A stretch of DNA of 64,000 nucleotides from positions 332,501-396,500 of the forward strand of contig WPIO01000178.1 of NCBI GenBank assembly GCA_009760855.2. Direction: 5' to 3'. The stretch is from Cristatella mucedo. Lineage: Eukaryota > Bryozoa > Phylactolaemata > Cristatellidae. This document shows, piece by piece, positions 10,531 to 24,824 of this stretch (position 1 is the first letter of the stretch; every line of letters begins with the position of its first letter). The notes below the pieces were generated by a model. It worked only from the letters and a program-made list of their open reading frames with translations. It was not told the DNA's origin and did not search any database. The translations under genes were made by a program, and so were the position numbers.

Positions 10531-11399
10531 GAAAAGTGCGTGTCACAATCCGCGGATTAGAACCTACAAAAGCTCGTCTGAACTAATGGTCAGTCAGCTG
10601 CACTTCCCTGATGCCAGGTCATGCAAAAGTGCTGCTTTCACGAGCTATGGAATTCATACCAAGAAATGCATGCCTTGGGACTCAGATATTCAGCGAGCGT
10701 TCTTGATTGCTGTCACGCTCTGCAATTTGTGTCATTCCTGAGTGCATGACTTATACTAATCACTAGCCGTGCCTCGAAGCGACAGCAGTGCCTTGAGGTA
10801 CCAGCCATGTCTCGAAGCGTTAGCTCCAACAATATATGTCATGATTCTGGCACAGTTACGTTCCCTGTGTCTTTCGAGGAGGGCTTTTAGCTCAAAGAGC
10901 CGCTGCACACGCGTGCGTAACGATATACCCAAAATTTAGTTTAAGATGTATACCTAAATGGCAGTTTGCCGATGGTCAATCTGTGACCAGTTAGCCTTTG
11001 GCTAGATTTACGGTCACAATGCAACAAGCTTGACTTGACGAGCATAGTTAGTTTTACCTGCAGGGCTTTACACGACGGATTGCTGTGACTGTAGTATCTT
11101 TTTGAATTCCTGAGCAGCTAAAAATAATAATAATAGGTCATTTGTAAAGCATCCTAAGAGATCCTAATGTTTATTCATATACTTTACCACTCGCTGCTAG
11201 AGAATCAATGCCAAAGGATTGCGGACATGCATTCTGTCATTCGCAGAGAATCGGGCAAAAGCTGACAAATATCACATTTAGGTCAGCACGCCAAGACAAA
11301 CGCGGAGACATTCTTGGCCCTGGTTAGTAACACCTCTGACTAGTTCGGCGCATCAAATCATGCACAGGTGCGCAGGAAAAGAACGGCGGAACAAAAACA
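10531..11399. other. Unassigned spacer
   Basis: No exon or repeat family is recognised. Confidence 0.4.
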
Positions 11400-11790
11400 G
11401 GACAATTTCACGGGGGAGAAGTTAAAGATGACTGGAGCAGCTTTGCCGTTGGATGAGACTTGAAAGGTGCAAGGTCATCGCAGGCAGTGACCTTGCACTC
11501 AGGAGCAAGTTCCGGTCTCTCCGTGCATTCGACCTGAATGCTTCGATCACCAAAAGATTTCAACTTGGTGCGAGATGACTAGCTGCTGAGGAGCGGATGC
11601 TGCCCGAGCGAACTGCAGGAGCGAGGAGGTCGGATAGGTCAAGGCTGGTGCAAGCGAGCGAACTGGCCTGCACGCCGTACTGAGTATCTTGAAATTGCCT
11701 CGTGTGCTTTATAGGGAGCCAGTGAAGTTCACACAGAAGTGAGAAGAGGCGGCACTAAAACCTTTGACGACAGATCGGACGATTTACTAG
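11400..11790 (-). mobile_element. Decayed L2/CR1-like RT 3' fragment
   Basis: On the minus strand the frame reads 'LCELHWLPIKHTRQF' and then a segment like 'LSDLLAP'. This is the LHWLPVKxRIxFK block that sits C-terminal to the RT in L2/CR1 elements. Stops and frame shifts are frequent. It is not close to LINE-A or LINE-B at the nucleotide level. Confidence 0.5.
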
Positions 11791-12429
11791 TCTTTCGTCA
11801 GTTGGATACGATTTATGATACACTCGAGTAGTTTGGCTGCCATAATTTTATCTAACAAGCCCTGATTTTTGGTGATATTCCATAGTTGAAAGTACACCGA
11901 TTTGACAGAAAAGAAAATATGCTCATGAAATGACAAGTCGTTTTAGAATATTACGCCTAGTTTACTGGCAGACGTCCACTAATACACTGTCTGACAGTTG
12001 TTGAGCTACGCAACGTTCCTTTAATCGCATGACTTTCTACGTCAATTGCATGTCATTCAGGTCTTTTGGGTGCCTTTTAAATCGATAGCTTATGAATTTT
12101 TCTTGAACGGAAATTTAAGCGAAGAGCCACTTCCGAACAATGCGATAGAATTGGTGAATTAAGATAGACCTCAAAACAAAGGAGGACATTGCGTTATCTG
12201 CACGATTGAGATATGCCGACAGTACCGCCAATGGGTATTACTCCGGCGAAGCCATACTGGCACGTCGCTAGGATACAAAGACATCTGACAGACTTGGCTC
12301 CGCCAAGTCTGTCATTATTATCTGACTCGTCGGTCTCTGCATGCTGAAAATATTCTTTGTTCGAAAGGGCTGCAGCAGTGAACATGCCTGTGCCTCGTCT
12401 CTTGAGAAATTGTGTCGTACTGGAAATAG
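11791..12429. other. Unassigned spacer
   Basis: No supported feature. Confidence 0.4.
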
Positions 12430-12575
12430 ATAAATACTAGCTATTTTAACAGCATCATTTTTATAGCGGCAGAAGAGTCTACATGGCTGCAATACAGGAT
12501 CTCCCACTGCAGGATTCGAACCCACTACCTCGGTAGTGAAGAGCGAGCACCTTATCTCCTGGGATATCAGGGCCC
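12430..12575 (-). mobile_element. SINE-B copy
   Basis: 'actagctattttaacagcat', 'tttatagcggcagaagagtc' and 'gcaggattcgaacccactac' follow the family on the minus strand. About 30 bases of the body are deleted. Confidence 0.8.
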
Positions 12576-14069
12576 AATTATGAAGTTGCAGCCTTTTAAG
12601 TCGAGAGCAGGCGCACAGGATTTGGCGTCCGCCATTCTCGTCCCGCTCGATGGTCAGTTTTCAGATGAGACGCTTAATGAGCATCCTGTGCCCTCGTGTT
12701 TCATAACCACTTTTTGCACAAAAACTCCCAGCTGTTGCTATGGTAATTTCGGAAAATAGCCATTTTTGGGCACTTCTGGCATTTGAAGCACTGTGTCCTG
12801 TTGAAGATGACAAACGTCTACGGTTCGACGGTTTGTTTGTAGCAAGCGATGACTCGCTGTCAGCACATCTTAGGTCTGGTGGCATCACGATAAAAGTTTC
12901 GCCGCTCAGGTTTTCAACTGTTTCGGTGATAGTGTTACAGTTAATCGCTGCACCGCTCGCGTTCGTGTCTCCTCTCTAGATTTCGCAGGCCAATCAAGAT
13001 CCACTCACTCACCCGGTTATCGTGCTGTGCTGTCACCAACAGAATCACAACCAAGCCTTCGAGATCCAGAATGTACGACAATCCCTCGCTTGGCTGCTTT
13101 TGATAAGTCACTACCAGGGCTCCGGAAAAAGAAATTCGTATTGGGCGAAGTGCATTTTTTTCTCGACAGCATTGAAGTAGAGAACGGTCGGAACCTGAAT
13201 AATCCTTATCGCATTGAAAAGATCCGCGGATATCACCAGCGGAGTCGCCGTTTACTTCAGACAAGTGTAAATTCGTCCTGACATGCAACAAAATCAGCCT
13301 TTTTCCTGTGCATCAATGACTCAGTCGATTTAAATCACTAAAATCCCATGCATCTCCGAAGCTGCCACTTCCTGCTATCTGCAACTATCGAGAATCGTCT
13401 CCGTATTTTACGTAAACTTTGTCTCTTTCTCTCACTTTGTCTCTTGCAGTCTCTCAGTGTCTCTCACAGTCTCTCGGTGTCAATGTCTATCTGCCTGTAC
13501 TATTTCTCAGCCTCTTTTCTCATTGGGGCCCTCTCCAACTCGAGGTCTGTGCTATCTCTCCGTTCCGTTTCAGTTGTCTCCACCTTCCTCTCCCTCTGCA
13601 AGTCTATCGCCTTGCTTGGCTCGCCCCGAAGATAATCGATAGAGTGCTATAAAATGGCACAATGCTGCTTCTTGCTGGGCACCAAGCCGCGTAGTGGCGC
13701 TCGAGTGGCATCCACTCAGCAACGACAGCATTTCGTGCACAATACGGAAATTGTATCGAGCATAGAAGAACTAGTAGAATGGTTGATGATGTAATTACCG
13801 AAAATGTACGTCATTTCCGGCATTTGCCATACAGAAGGGCGGATTAAGCAGAGTTCGATTTGATGCCGGTGCGTCTGGAGCCAAAGAGTACCAAGGAATG
13901 TTTGCTTATCTCTAGGCTGCTATTAAAACTGGCACGCACCTCGTCATGAAGTTCGAAGCCACGCGGTTGCCTGTTGGCTCGACGGTTACGAAGTTGTATC
14001 TATAAATAGAGAAAACCGGGGTAACTATCCCAGGAGATTTTGATGAAAGCATTTAGTTGCCAGCACAAA
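12576..14069. other. Unassigned region with a C/T-rich patch
   Basis: Open frames at 12740-12979, 12941-13291 and 13027-13281 carry no recognised domain. Bases 13418-13620 are a degenerate CTCTCT-rich stretch. Confidence 0.4.
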
Positions 14070-14360
14070 GCTCCGATCGCTTGCGAAACGACATCTCCTC
14101 TCCTGCTGCCGACTGTGGCGCATCCCTGGAAGCAGTCCTGAGCTGCTTCTTCCACGAAACTCACTTCTTGGACAGCCGTCTTGTCTCAGCTATGCTTTTC
14201 ACTTTTTCCTTGTTGCATGACACGAAGTCTCTTGGCTACCGCCTGCGAACCGAATGCCGCTTATGCTTGGAGTAGGCTCTCCTGGGTCCAGCATCCACCT
14301 AGTCTTTGCCGCTTTTTGGAGTTACAGACGGAGATACATTACATTGCATTCGTTAATGAG
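14070..14360 (+). mobile_element. LINE-B 3' fragment
   Basis: The frame 'SAMLFTFSLLHDTKSLGYR' matches the C-terminal end shared by all LINE-B copies ('SAMLPTFSLLRETKSVGYR'). It is followed by 'gttacagacggagatacatt' and an ACATT-type tail. Confidence 0.85.
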
Positions 14361-15940
<1,580 letters not shown>

Positions 15941-17699
15941 GGCCGCGGTTGAGACGAAGGAGCACCACTCATCCGGCCGGACGTCACATCTATGCTGCCA
16001 CCTACCGGTAACGTTTTAAGAACAGTTGCAGCCTTGCACCTAGGTGAGGGATAGGGAAGCTTGAATTCCCTCCCTCCCTCCCCTTTCCTCGGAAGGAGAC
16101 CCGGAAGCCATGCCCCGTCGAAGAACAGCCCCCTCCCTCCGAGAAGACCTGCCCACGTGCAAGCCCCACGCTGGTGGCTTCCGTGGAGGCCGCCAGCGTG
16201 GGGCTTGGAGAGCGGCACTGGCGGCCCGTCGGAAAGCAGGCCTTGAAACAATGACATTCTTAATGCATTGTCAATTCTCAAAGTTAGCAATAAATATATT
16301 TAAATTTTAATTGCAAACAATACAATATACTGTGACTGTAATTGCAAGCAATGCAATATATTGTCTTTGTCGTTGAAGCAAAAATTAGAAAATATTGTCT
16401 ACCAAACACGCTGCACGGACTTACGCAGTCTGCGATCCACACAATGCGGTCAGACTCGAGATCCTGGAAGTTTTGTTAAAACTTAAAAACTAAAAATAAA
16501 CTGCCCCATAAGTATTGCAACAATATAAACACTGTTCATCTAGACAGTACAATACATATCAGTACTGTTAAGGCATCCAAGGCAAATGTATATATTTTTA
16601 ACAATACAACATTAAGTCGCATAAATATATTTTTTGCGGAGACCTGGTCGGGAGGTTTTGTGCTTCGCGCCACCTCGACATGCTCTGCGGAGGAGAGGGC
16701 AACCGCGGCTCGTTAGAGTGACTACAGCGAGCGCTGAAAGTGACGTGATAATTCCTTTTTAAAGTCACTAAAGAAATTACTCATTTTTACTCACATGTCT
16801 CAAGATGCTTGCTTGCTGGCGGGATGCCGCAGCGAGCAGCTTCAGATTTTCCAAACGAGGCTAAAACTCATTTCTGCAGACGAGATCTACGGATGCCGTC
16901 TGGCGTCTGGCCGGACTGATGCGGAGCTTTTCTAAGATCTCCCGCGTGGGTTACGAAAACTTTTCTTGAGGAGTTTAGAACGCCCTATTGCTTCGGGCGT
17001 GCCGTCGGCACATGAGCTTTTTAAGTCCGACACGAAGGGCATCCATCCATCACTCTCGAGGAAGATTGAGCTCTAAACTGAACTAATCCTCAAATTGCCT
17101 TGTGAAAGGAACGCGCTCCACTGCCGCGTCCTGAAAGTCCGCACCATAGCTCATTAAATGAAGGGGCCTAATATAAAAAAATCTAGGCTGGCAGTCAACG
17201 TAGCGTCTTCCACCTCGTCGGGTTCTGTAATAAATTTTCGCCGAGGAGTTTTAGTTGACAGCTGTTGCTCCAGCTGTCGTTCCTTTATCTTCGTCGCACC
17301 ACAGCCGTCGCGACGACAAAGCTCAGTCTCGTCCAGGCGTTGTCTGAATCGTCACCTTCTCCGTCGCTTCGGTCACCGGCACTCTACTTGGCTGCAGACG
17401 GGCGAATGAATTTGATTTAATAAAAGAGTTTCATCGGGCAGCCATAACATATTAGCCGGGTTGCCCTGTCCTGCCCCATCCTGCCGTGGTCGTGGGCTCT
17501 ATCCTCGACTCTCGGTTCAGGAGCTGGGACAAAGCGGCTCCCGATCTCCTGCGATCTCGCGTCCGAGATGCACATGCGCCTCAGTACAGTTCGCTCAGTT
17601 CGAGGGTCAGAGGCCGAGGTCAGCTGGTGGCCCGGCAGGCTTCATCGCCGGGCCACCGGCTCCCGGGTTCGCCGACGACGAAAGGCCTCCGCCTGAGCC
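15941..17699. other. Unassigned region
   Basis: Bases 16260-16640 are AT-rich with repeated 'gcaatgcaatata'-like motifs. No gene is recognised. Confidence 0.4.
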
Positions 17700-19207
17700 G
17701 TCCGATGGCCGGCATCTGGCAATGACCGAGCTACGGCTGCGTACTTGTTGACCTTGTTTCAGGCAGCCTCAGCCCTAGCACCCGGGCTGCAGTCGAACGG
17801 TACCGCGCGACGCCGACGATGATAGCTTTGGTACCGTTGTCGATCGACAGGTCCAGCTTACGAACCGGACCAATGACGAGCAGGTTGGTGCAGCCTGCCG
17901 ACATGCAGCCGAGGGTGGCCGGGCCGGGATTAGGTGCCCTAGGATCAGGTTGTGTGTATTCAGGCCGTTCCGGAACAAACATAGCATCGGGTGACAGTGG
18001 CTGATCGCGAGGCATACAGTCTCGGCCTCTGAGCTGCACAAGCAGCTGGTGTTCGTTCGTTCGGAGGTTTTAAGCAGCCACTGCCACCGGCAGCACATCG
18101 AGGAGGCGTGCTCGGTGGACCCACCGCCAGGCCCGGAGCGACAGGCCGAGGCCCGTCGGCTGAAAGCGACCATGGGTCGTGAATCTGCCCGTGGCCAGAC
18201 AGCGGCTGACCTTGGCCCCTGTGCAGGCTGGGCCGCCCAAGCCCGGCCTTCGACGAGCCGGGCGAACCCTCGCAGCTTCGTGATGACCACTCGCTGCACG
18301 ACCGAGTACTCGTTGCCATCAGGATCGACGGACACAACTCACAGTTTGCAGCACAACAGCAGCTGCACAGCTAAAGGCCAGGATACATGCACATCTCGAG
18401 GCACCTTCGCAACCGACCACCGGCAAGGCCGAACCGAGCCTATTTCCAGGGCCAAATGACGCCGAGCTCAGGTATCGTGAGCGATCCTCTTCAGATGTCA
18501 AAGGGGCACCCCAGGCTGTCGGCATGCTCTGTCGAGGCGATGACGTGCGACCACCGGCACACATTAGTCCCTCGAGGCGAGCTCAGCATGTGGCAGGTCT
18601 GAGCAGAGCAGAGCAGAGCATCCGGCTGTGTTTGCCGTGAGCCGGACGTGAGCCCAGTCAGCCAGAGGAGCGTGACGTGATGTGACGTGATGTGACGTGG
18701 CGTGACGTGAAGGAAAGGGGAAATGGGGAGCTTGGATGGAAAGTGTGGCAAGACCGAGTCCAGCAGAAGTCCATTGCAGAAGAGCTCCCTGCCGGATGCA
18801 GGGCAGACCTATAGACGATCCTGGCCAGACAGAGGCAGTTGAGCTACGGCAGGGAAAAGTCTGTGGGGCATCAAGCTTTTTTCCACACACGGGGCGAGAA
18901 GACTGGCCTTAAGCAAGTGCATGTCCCTCGTGAGGGAAGAGCAGGCCTGCTCTAGCTCAGACCAGCCCCCCCCCCCCCGAGGCAGGGCTTCAACGTTGGC
19001 CATACACGCCGGTCTCCGGCAGCTCTGGAATCCGCCGGCCATGATTATTCAAGCAGGCACGGCCTTTACACTCCGGTGGGTGACTGGGCGAGACTTTGCC
19101 GGCAGTAGCTGCATGCACAGTGTTGAAGCAGCTAGCACGACTGAAGACGCAAGGACCGGCAGACCAGTGAAGTTTCCCGAGAACAGGACGAGGCCTTCCA
19201 TCATAAA
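17700..19207. other. GC-rich region, possibly decayed transposon
   Basis: Composition and many frame-broken open stretches on the minus strand resemble the RT remnant that follows at 19387-20080. It may be that element's downstream part, but I recognise no motif. Confidence 0.3.
18671..18711 (+). repeat. Four-copy TGACGTG decamer array
   Basis: Ten-base units 'gtgacgtgat' repeated about four times. Each contains TGACGT, the core of a cAMP-response half site. Confidence 0.85.
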
Positions 19208-19386
19208 TAAACAAATCCTGGCAGATTAGACAGCCTGTTTTTGTATAGCAACAGAAGAGCCTTTATGGCTATCACCACCACTTGCAGTGACAATAAAAAG
19301 TCGCCCACTGCAGGAATCGAACCCACGACCTCGGGACCGAGGTCGTGAAAGCAACCGCCTTACCTAGTGCGCCATCACGGCTCACC
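19208..19386 (-). mobile_element. SINE-B copy, near full length
   Basis: 'cctggcagattagacagcct', 'gcaggaatcgaacccacgac' and 'accgccttacctagtgcgcc' are all present. The head ends at 'gtgcgccatcacggctcacc'. It inserted into the RT remnant on its right. Confidence 0.9.
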
Positions 19387-20080
19387 ATAGCGCGCACTCA
19401 CAGACAGACAAGGAGGTGCCACCGGAAGCAAGCTGGAACATAGATTGCCACCACAGAGTCAGATGACAGGCTCTGATCACCAGATCAAAAAAAATCGGTG
19501 ACAGAGCGGCCGCACTGTCACCGATTTTGCCCATCGTCGGAAATGCCTCCCTAGAGGTCTCTCGTCGCACACCCCCAGCTCCAGGAGTGAGCGAGCAAGC
19601 CGACATATAGGAGCATGAAGAACCTGCAGAGGACTTCATCCATGCCGGCTTGCAGAGCAGAGAGGCATGTGGCAGAATGCTTCCGAAGGCATTCTGTAGG
19701 TCGATGAATGCCGAGTAGACCGTCCCGGCGCCCTGCCGATTGCTGACCTCGTCAGTGGCGCTCTATCCACGAGGAAAAACTGCTCGAGGCAGCCCTCCGT
19801 GCCAGGAGCAAATCGCTTTTATTGCAGCCCACATCTTCCGGCGAACTAGCAAAGCCTCGTTTCCATGCAGCGGGAGAGCAGCTTGTTGAGCGTAGGCGAA
19901 AGCATGCTGGGTCGAAAGTTTCCGGGCACACTGGGGTGGCCCTTTTCATGGATTAGGATCATTACACCAGTTCTCCATGTAGGAGGGACGCCCCCAAAGT
20001 GGGAGGCAGCTGTTTAGGATACAGGCGATGAGCTTACAGCTCGGGTCAAGGGTCAAGGAGGCGCTGGTGATACCGCTCGA
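19387..20080 (-). mobile_element. R2/NeSL-like non-LTR reverse transcriptase remnant
   Basis: One minus frame reads 'WRTGVMILIHEKGHPSVPGN' then FRPSMLSPTLNKLL. This is the fingers block (WKxxxTVLIxKKGD...NxRPIxLxxTLYKLL) of RTs in the R2/NeSL group. A second frame reads 'FIDLQNAFGSI', matching motif A (LDLxNAFGSV), and another gives 'ALSPIFFDLVI', like motif B. The frames shift between blocks and stops occur, so this is a fossil. It is clearly different from LINE-A and LINE-B, whose motif A is DLSAAFDTIDH. Confidence 0.65.
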
Positions 20081-20087
20081 GGCCGCT

Positions 20088-20090
<3 letters not shown>

Positions 20091-20138
<48 letters not shown>
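20091..20138. repeat. (CT)n microsatellite
   Basis: About 24 CT units. Confidence 0.97.
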
Positions 20139-20142
<4 letters not shown>

Positions 20143-21021
20143 GACGTGTTTCATGCACGGTGGAGGCAGCGACGTTGCTCTCGGCGAGACCAGGTGGGAA
20201 TTTGGTGGCAAACAGAAGTGCTCATGCATGTGTGTCATTGACAACTGGCTGGGCTTGCGACTCGGCCTCCCAGTGGGAGCGGCATGCCATCGCGGTGCTG
20301 TTGAAGCGTGTCGGAAGTGGCAGCAGGATTTCGTGAGATCGGCTTTAGTGCGGTAGTAGGTTTTAGCTGCATAGATATGCTGCTGGTAGGAGGCGCACTG
20401 CGGATCCCACGGTTGCGGGTGGCCCGGCATCGGTCCATCGAGCCTGGTTGAGACGGAGAGTTAAGACCTGGCTCGATATCACTGCCTTACGTGGTCCTTG
20501 GCTTGGCCTCGGGCAATCGCCAGCCAGTCCTAGTTCGGGAGAAAGGTAGAGGCTTCGAAGGGTTTGGCCAATCGTTTGTGCTGACACTGACCTGGATTTG
20601 GGGGGGGGGGCAGCAGCCAGAGATAAGTAAACTCTCGAGGCGAGCATTGAGAGTTTACAGCCAGCATTGAGCCGTTGCCGGAGCCGGTGCTGGCTGTCCT
20701 GGAGATGAGGGCGCCGTTCGAGTGACAGACGTCGGTGCCTGAATGAGAAGAGCGGTCTCAACTGGACGGGCGCATGGGGGAAGCAAGATGAAGGGTCGTG
20801 GAGAGGCAGATGCTGTAGCTAGTGAGCACGCCGTATGGCGCAATAGGCACGGGGGGGGGGGGTCACCTCAGCTATCTCACAAGGTGTCGTATGCCCTACA
20901 AAACTGCGACCCTTAAAGGGCTGGTGCTGACGTGTACACAAAGGGACACTGCACTAGAAGCCTGAGGCAGCGAGAGTGAGCGAGAAGGGTAGAGCACACG
21001 TGCAGCTGGCTAGACTACTGC
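20139..21021. other. Unassigned GC-rich region
   Basis: Possibly the 5' continuation of the R2/NeSL-like remnant ('QHIYAAKTYYR' on minus), but without a diagnostic motif. Poly-G runs lie at about 20598 and 20850. Confidence 0.35.
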
Positions 21022-21200
21022 GAGCCGTAATGGCACACTAGGTAAGGCGGTTGCTTTCACGACCTCGGACCCGAGGTCGTGGGTTCGATTCCTGCGGTGG
21101 GTGGTTTTTTATCACCACTGCAAGCGGTGCTAATAGCCGTAAAGGCTATTCTGTCGCTAAATAAAAAGAGGCTGTTTAATCAGCTAGGATTTATTTATTT
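21022..21200 (+). mobile_element. SINE-B copy, full length, plus strand
   Basis: Box A 'tggcacactaggtaaggcgg', box B 'gtgggttcgattcctgc', body 'accactgcaagcggtgctaa', and an (ATTT)n tail after 'aatcagctagg'. This copy gives the sense orientation and shows the tail type. Confidence 0.92.
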
Positions 21201-21992
21201 ATTCACTGGGAGCAGGGCATAGCAGGCAGAGAGCTGGCACACGAGTGAGGACACGAGTGAGGACACAGGAAGGTCGTCGGCACCTGGAATGACCCTGACC
21301 CCAGCGTGGGTTCCGAATGTCGAGCATAGGAAGGAGCCATGGCTTAATGTTGTTGTTGTTGCTTAATGTTTCTCCGCCCTGCCAGCTTGAGCAGCTGCAG
21401 CAGCTTTTTCTTTTTTCAGTGCAGCAGCTGTTCTGCCTCTCAACAGTCACTGCCTTCTTTGCAGCAGCCGTTGCCTTTGCCGATGCAAGGTCTTGACAGC
21501 TAGGATTAGGTGTGGTAAAGGCTGCAAAACGACAACTAGCATTCGTGACAGCCACCCACCCACCCACCCATCCCCCCCCCGAACAGATGGGGCTCTGAGC
21601 CCCAGTAAGACTCGGGAGTTGCAAACAGGTCCGCAGGATGCTCTCCGTCGATGGCTCGAGCGTGGCTCGTGAGAGAGACATGGAGGAGAGGAGGCCTTCG
21701 CAGGAGACACTTTCCAGAATCCTCGTCGAGCAAGTAGAAGGCAGAAAAGTAGAAGGCGGCAGTAGACGGCAGAGAGTAAGGGTCATCCAGTTATCAGGCA
21801 GAGCTGCAGCCATAGCACAGACGGCTGCTGCGGTCTGCAGCGTTCGAAGCTCCGGCGGCGCAGCTATCACCTAGGAGACTGGCAGCATGGGGGGCTGCTA
21901 CAGGAGCGTCTGAGGAGCGTCCCTCGCTGGGTGCACGGAGCCGAAGCAGCTGCAGCTGCCGATTGAAGATCCAGGGAAGCATCCAGGGACGA
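21201..21992. other. Unassigned region
   Basis: Minus frame 21199-21870 is open but low in recognisable content. (GTT)n lies at about 21351 and a CCCACCCACC/poly-C run at about 21554-21580. Confidence 0.4.
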
Positions 21993-22205
21993 TCTCGTTT
22001 GGTCCAGCGGTTAAGTTGCTCGCCCCGACCAAGGTCTGGCTGAAGTCGTGGGCTCAAGCCCCGATATATAACTCATTTGTATAGCGCCCCAAGAGAACTT
22101 AATCTCTATTCAGGCGCTTCACATGTGCCTCCGGGCTCGAGCCCACGACCTCAGCCAGACCATGGTTGGGGCGAGCACCTTAACCGCTGGACCAAACCAG
22201 CTCGG
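21993..22205. mobile_element. Inverted SINE-A pair
   Basis: Bases 21993-22064 are the tRNA-like head of a plus-strand SINE-A. Bases 22066-22205 are a full minus-strand SINE-A. The two heads form complementary arms of about 67 bases separated by about 62 bases. Confidence 0.88.
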
Positions 22206-22639
22206 CTTTGACAAAATGTCCCTAGTGCATAGACCATATGTAGGTGTGAGCCTCCACGCAGTTGCACGAACGACAGCGACATATCGTGGCTCTCTTTTAC
22301 GTCGTGTCACCGAATGCCTTGTCTGTCTTAAATTTAGGTAGATCGTATGTGAGATATAATCGAAGAAACATGCAGCAGCTCTCCCGGCTAGGGGTGCATC
22401 CGCCGATAGAAATTAGAAAGCTGTGAGTTATCCTCTTACGGCGTAGCTGAATAGGTTGCCCAATCCTTTCTCTGTATGATGACATGCCGATACAGCAATC
22501 GTATCGCAACTGTAACTGGTCACGAAGATCGTAGCAGTGTATTCAGCATGCTTGAAGGCGATTGCTATGTAGCGACCTAGCCATTAGGATAACGCAAAGT
22601 GGACAATCTGAATGAAACTCACCCAGCCAGTTTCGGTCT
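22206..22639. other. Unassigned spacer
   Basis: No supported feature. Confidence 0.4.
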
Positions 22640-23582
22640 AGTATTAACGGACCGTTATAGATTACCGTATTTTCACAGGCCATTGCCATTGATTGCCGTG
22701 TGCTGCCTTCGATTTTACGTTCGCCATTGATTGAAACGATGCGGTTTCACGTTTAATACAGCAACTGTAATACGCAAGAAGCAAAAACAGTTGGGTCTTC
22801 AATGAGCTTTGTGTCAAATTATAACCGATCGAGTTAGATCGCCATATTTTCTCGGGCCATTGCCGTCGATTGCTATTGATTGCCCGAGACTGAACGTGAA
22901 CAATGGGTTGAAAGTATGTGCGGCCATAGTGAACGTTATTTGGCACGATAGTTGGAGCTTCAAATAGCCAATTTCTAGTCAACCTGAAACAGATTGCGGT
23001 AGAATCAGGGTCGCCATTGCCGCTGAGTGCTGTGCATTGTCCTCGATTGTACTTTGGCGATTGTTTGAAAGGATTTGGTTGCACTTTTAATGGAGTGCGC
23101 TGTAATACTACGCAAAACAGTTGAAGCTTCTCCCAGCAGCTGTCGGTCTATTTGTAACGGACCGTTATGGATTGGCTTATTTTCCTGGATCATTGCCGTC
23201 GATTGCCATGCATTGCCGTCGATTGAGCTGGCACAATTGGTGCAAATTATGTGAGATGTTAGTGGAGAGTTTCAGTTCCGAGCCGCCAATCTTGTCTATT
23301 TGCCACGGATTGCGATATGGCTGGACCATTGCAGTCGATGCCGTGCGTTGCTGAGAGTGAACGAGCAAAGCAGTTTGCAATGGCACAGTTTCCATTTTGG
23401 ACGCAGCAAAATGTTATATTTAATGAGAAGTGGAGCTTCGCACTGCCAATTTCTCTTCGATTTGCCGAGGGTTGGGTATTAGCCATTGCTGTCGATTGCC
23501 ATTAATTGCTCGCGATTGTACGATTGCTTAAACGGATGTGGTGCCACTTTAACTTCAGTACTCTGATCCATATATTTGCGGA

Positions 23583-23664
23583 GCTGCGATGGCCGAGTGG
23601 TTAAGGCGTTGGACTTGAAATCCAATGGGAACTTCCCGCGCAGGTTCGAATCCTGTTCGCAGCG
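23583..23664 (+). tRNA. tRNA-Ser (anticodon UGA)
   Basis: 82 nt with a perfect 7-bp acceptor stem (GCTGCGA / TCGCAGC), discriminator G, and box A 'tggccgagtggttaagg'. The anticodon stem is TTGGA/TCCAA around loop CTTGAAA, with anticodon TGA at 23616-23618. A serine-type long variable arm and T-arm box B 'ggttcgaatcc' follow. A TTTT pol III terminator lies at 23670-23673. It serves UCA codons. Unlike the SINE heads, all stems are intact, so I call it a functional gene. Confidence 0.95.
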
Positions 23665-24824
23665 CTTAATTTTAGCTCTTAATTTTAGGGGCCGTGTTAG
23701 ACCAGTAAGTAAGGAGGGCTTCGTGGTTTCGAATCCTGTGGTGGGTGGTCCCACATTCCCAACTGTAAGCGAGGACAGGCAGTAAGGCTATTTTGCCGCG
23801 GGGTACGGACATTTACCCTCGTGGACGTTCCCCCCCCTGGGGTAGGATACTGCCCCAGTATATGTTTTAGGTTTATATATATTTTTTTAGGTTTATTCGC
23901 CAACACAGGGAAATGTCCTACCCGAGGGGAGTAATGTCCAAGGGTCCACGGGGGGGGGGGGAGATGTCAGGGGAACCTCCAGAGAGGATGTCCTACAACC
24001 TCTGCCGCTATCCAAATGTGACCATTATTTAAGCTAACATTTAAAAAAAAACGTTTGAACTTGTCACTTTCGGGTGATTTGCGATGGATCACAATGAATT
24101 GCCGTATTTTCCGAGCTGTTGCCGTTGATTGCTATGCATTTCCCCAGATTGAACCCATAGAATGGGATAAAAGTATGATCGCGAAGTAAAATGTGACATG
24201 GAATGAGAATTGAAGCTTCTAGCAGCCGATAGCTCGTCAATTTGCCTAGGATTGTGATATTGGCCTCCACCGTAGCTGTCGAATGCCATGCACTATTGAC
24301 AATTTGCTGGGGAAATAGCCTGCAAACTCTATTGTTTCACTTTTAACTCATGAAGCCTTATATGCAACGACAATTGGAGCTTATCGCATTCAATTTATGG
24401 TCGGTCGATTTGTCATGGATTGTTGCTTCTAGCCAAGCCATTGCAGTAGATTGCCATACATTTCCATAAATTTTACGAGTGAAATTAGCTAAAAAAAATG
24501 TGGCTGCATTTTAAACAGAGTATTTTGTAATATTCTTTCAAAATTGCGGCAGTTAGAAACCGATATAACCGGGCCATTTCGCATCAGATTGCTCTAGATT
24601 GCGGGATTAGCCCAGGTCATTGCAGCCGATTGTAGTGCATTTGCTGCCGAATGGTCGAGGCAATTGTAGTTAAATTGTGCAATTACACAATAACCGACAT
24701 GTAGTGCGAAGAGCAATCATTATTAGAGATTCTAATGTACGCGTTCTGGTCGCTTTGAGACAGGTTTTGGTACGGGACCGGGCAGCTGCAGTTGATTGCA
24801 GTGTATTGCATACAAATTGAGATA

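Noticed and set aside
22662-23084. 140-codon minus frame with repeated NGNRQWP-like words
   Set aside because: The words come from the tandem array unit. There is no other coding sign.
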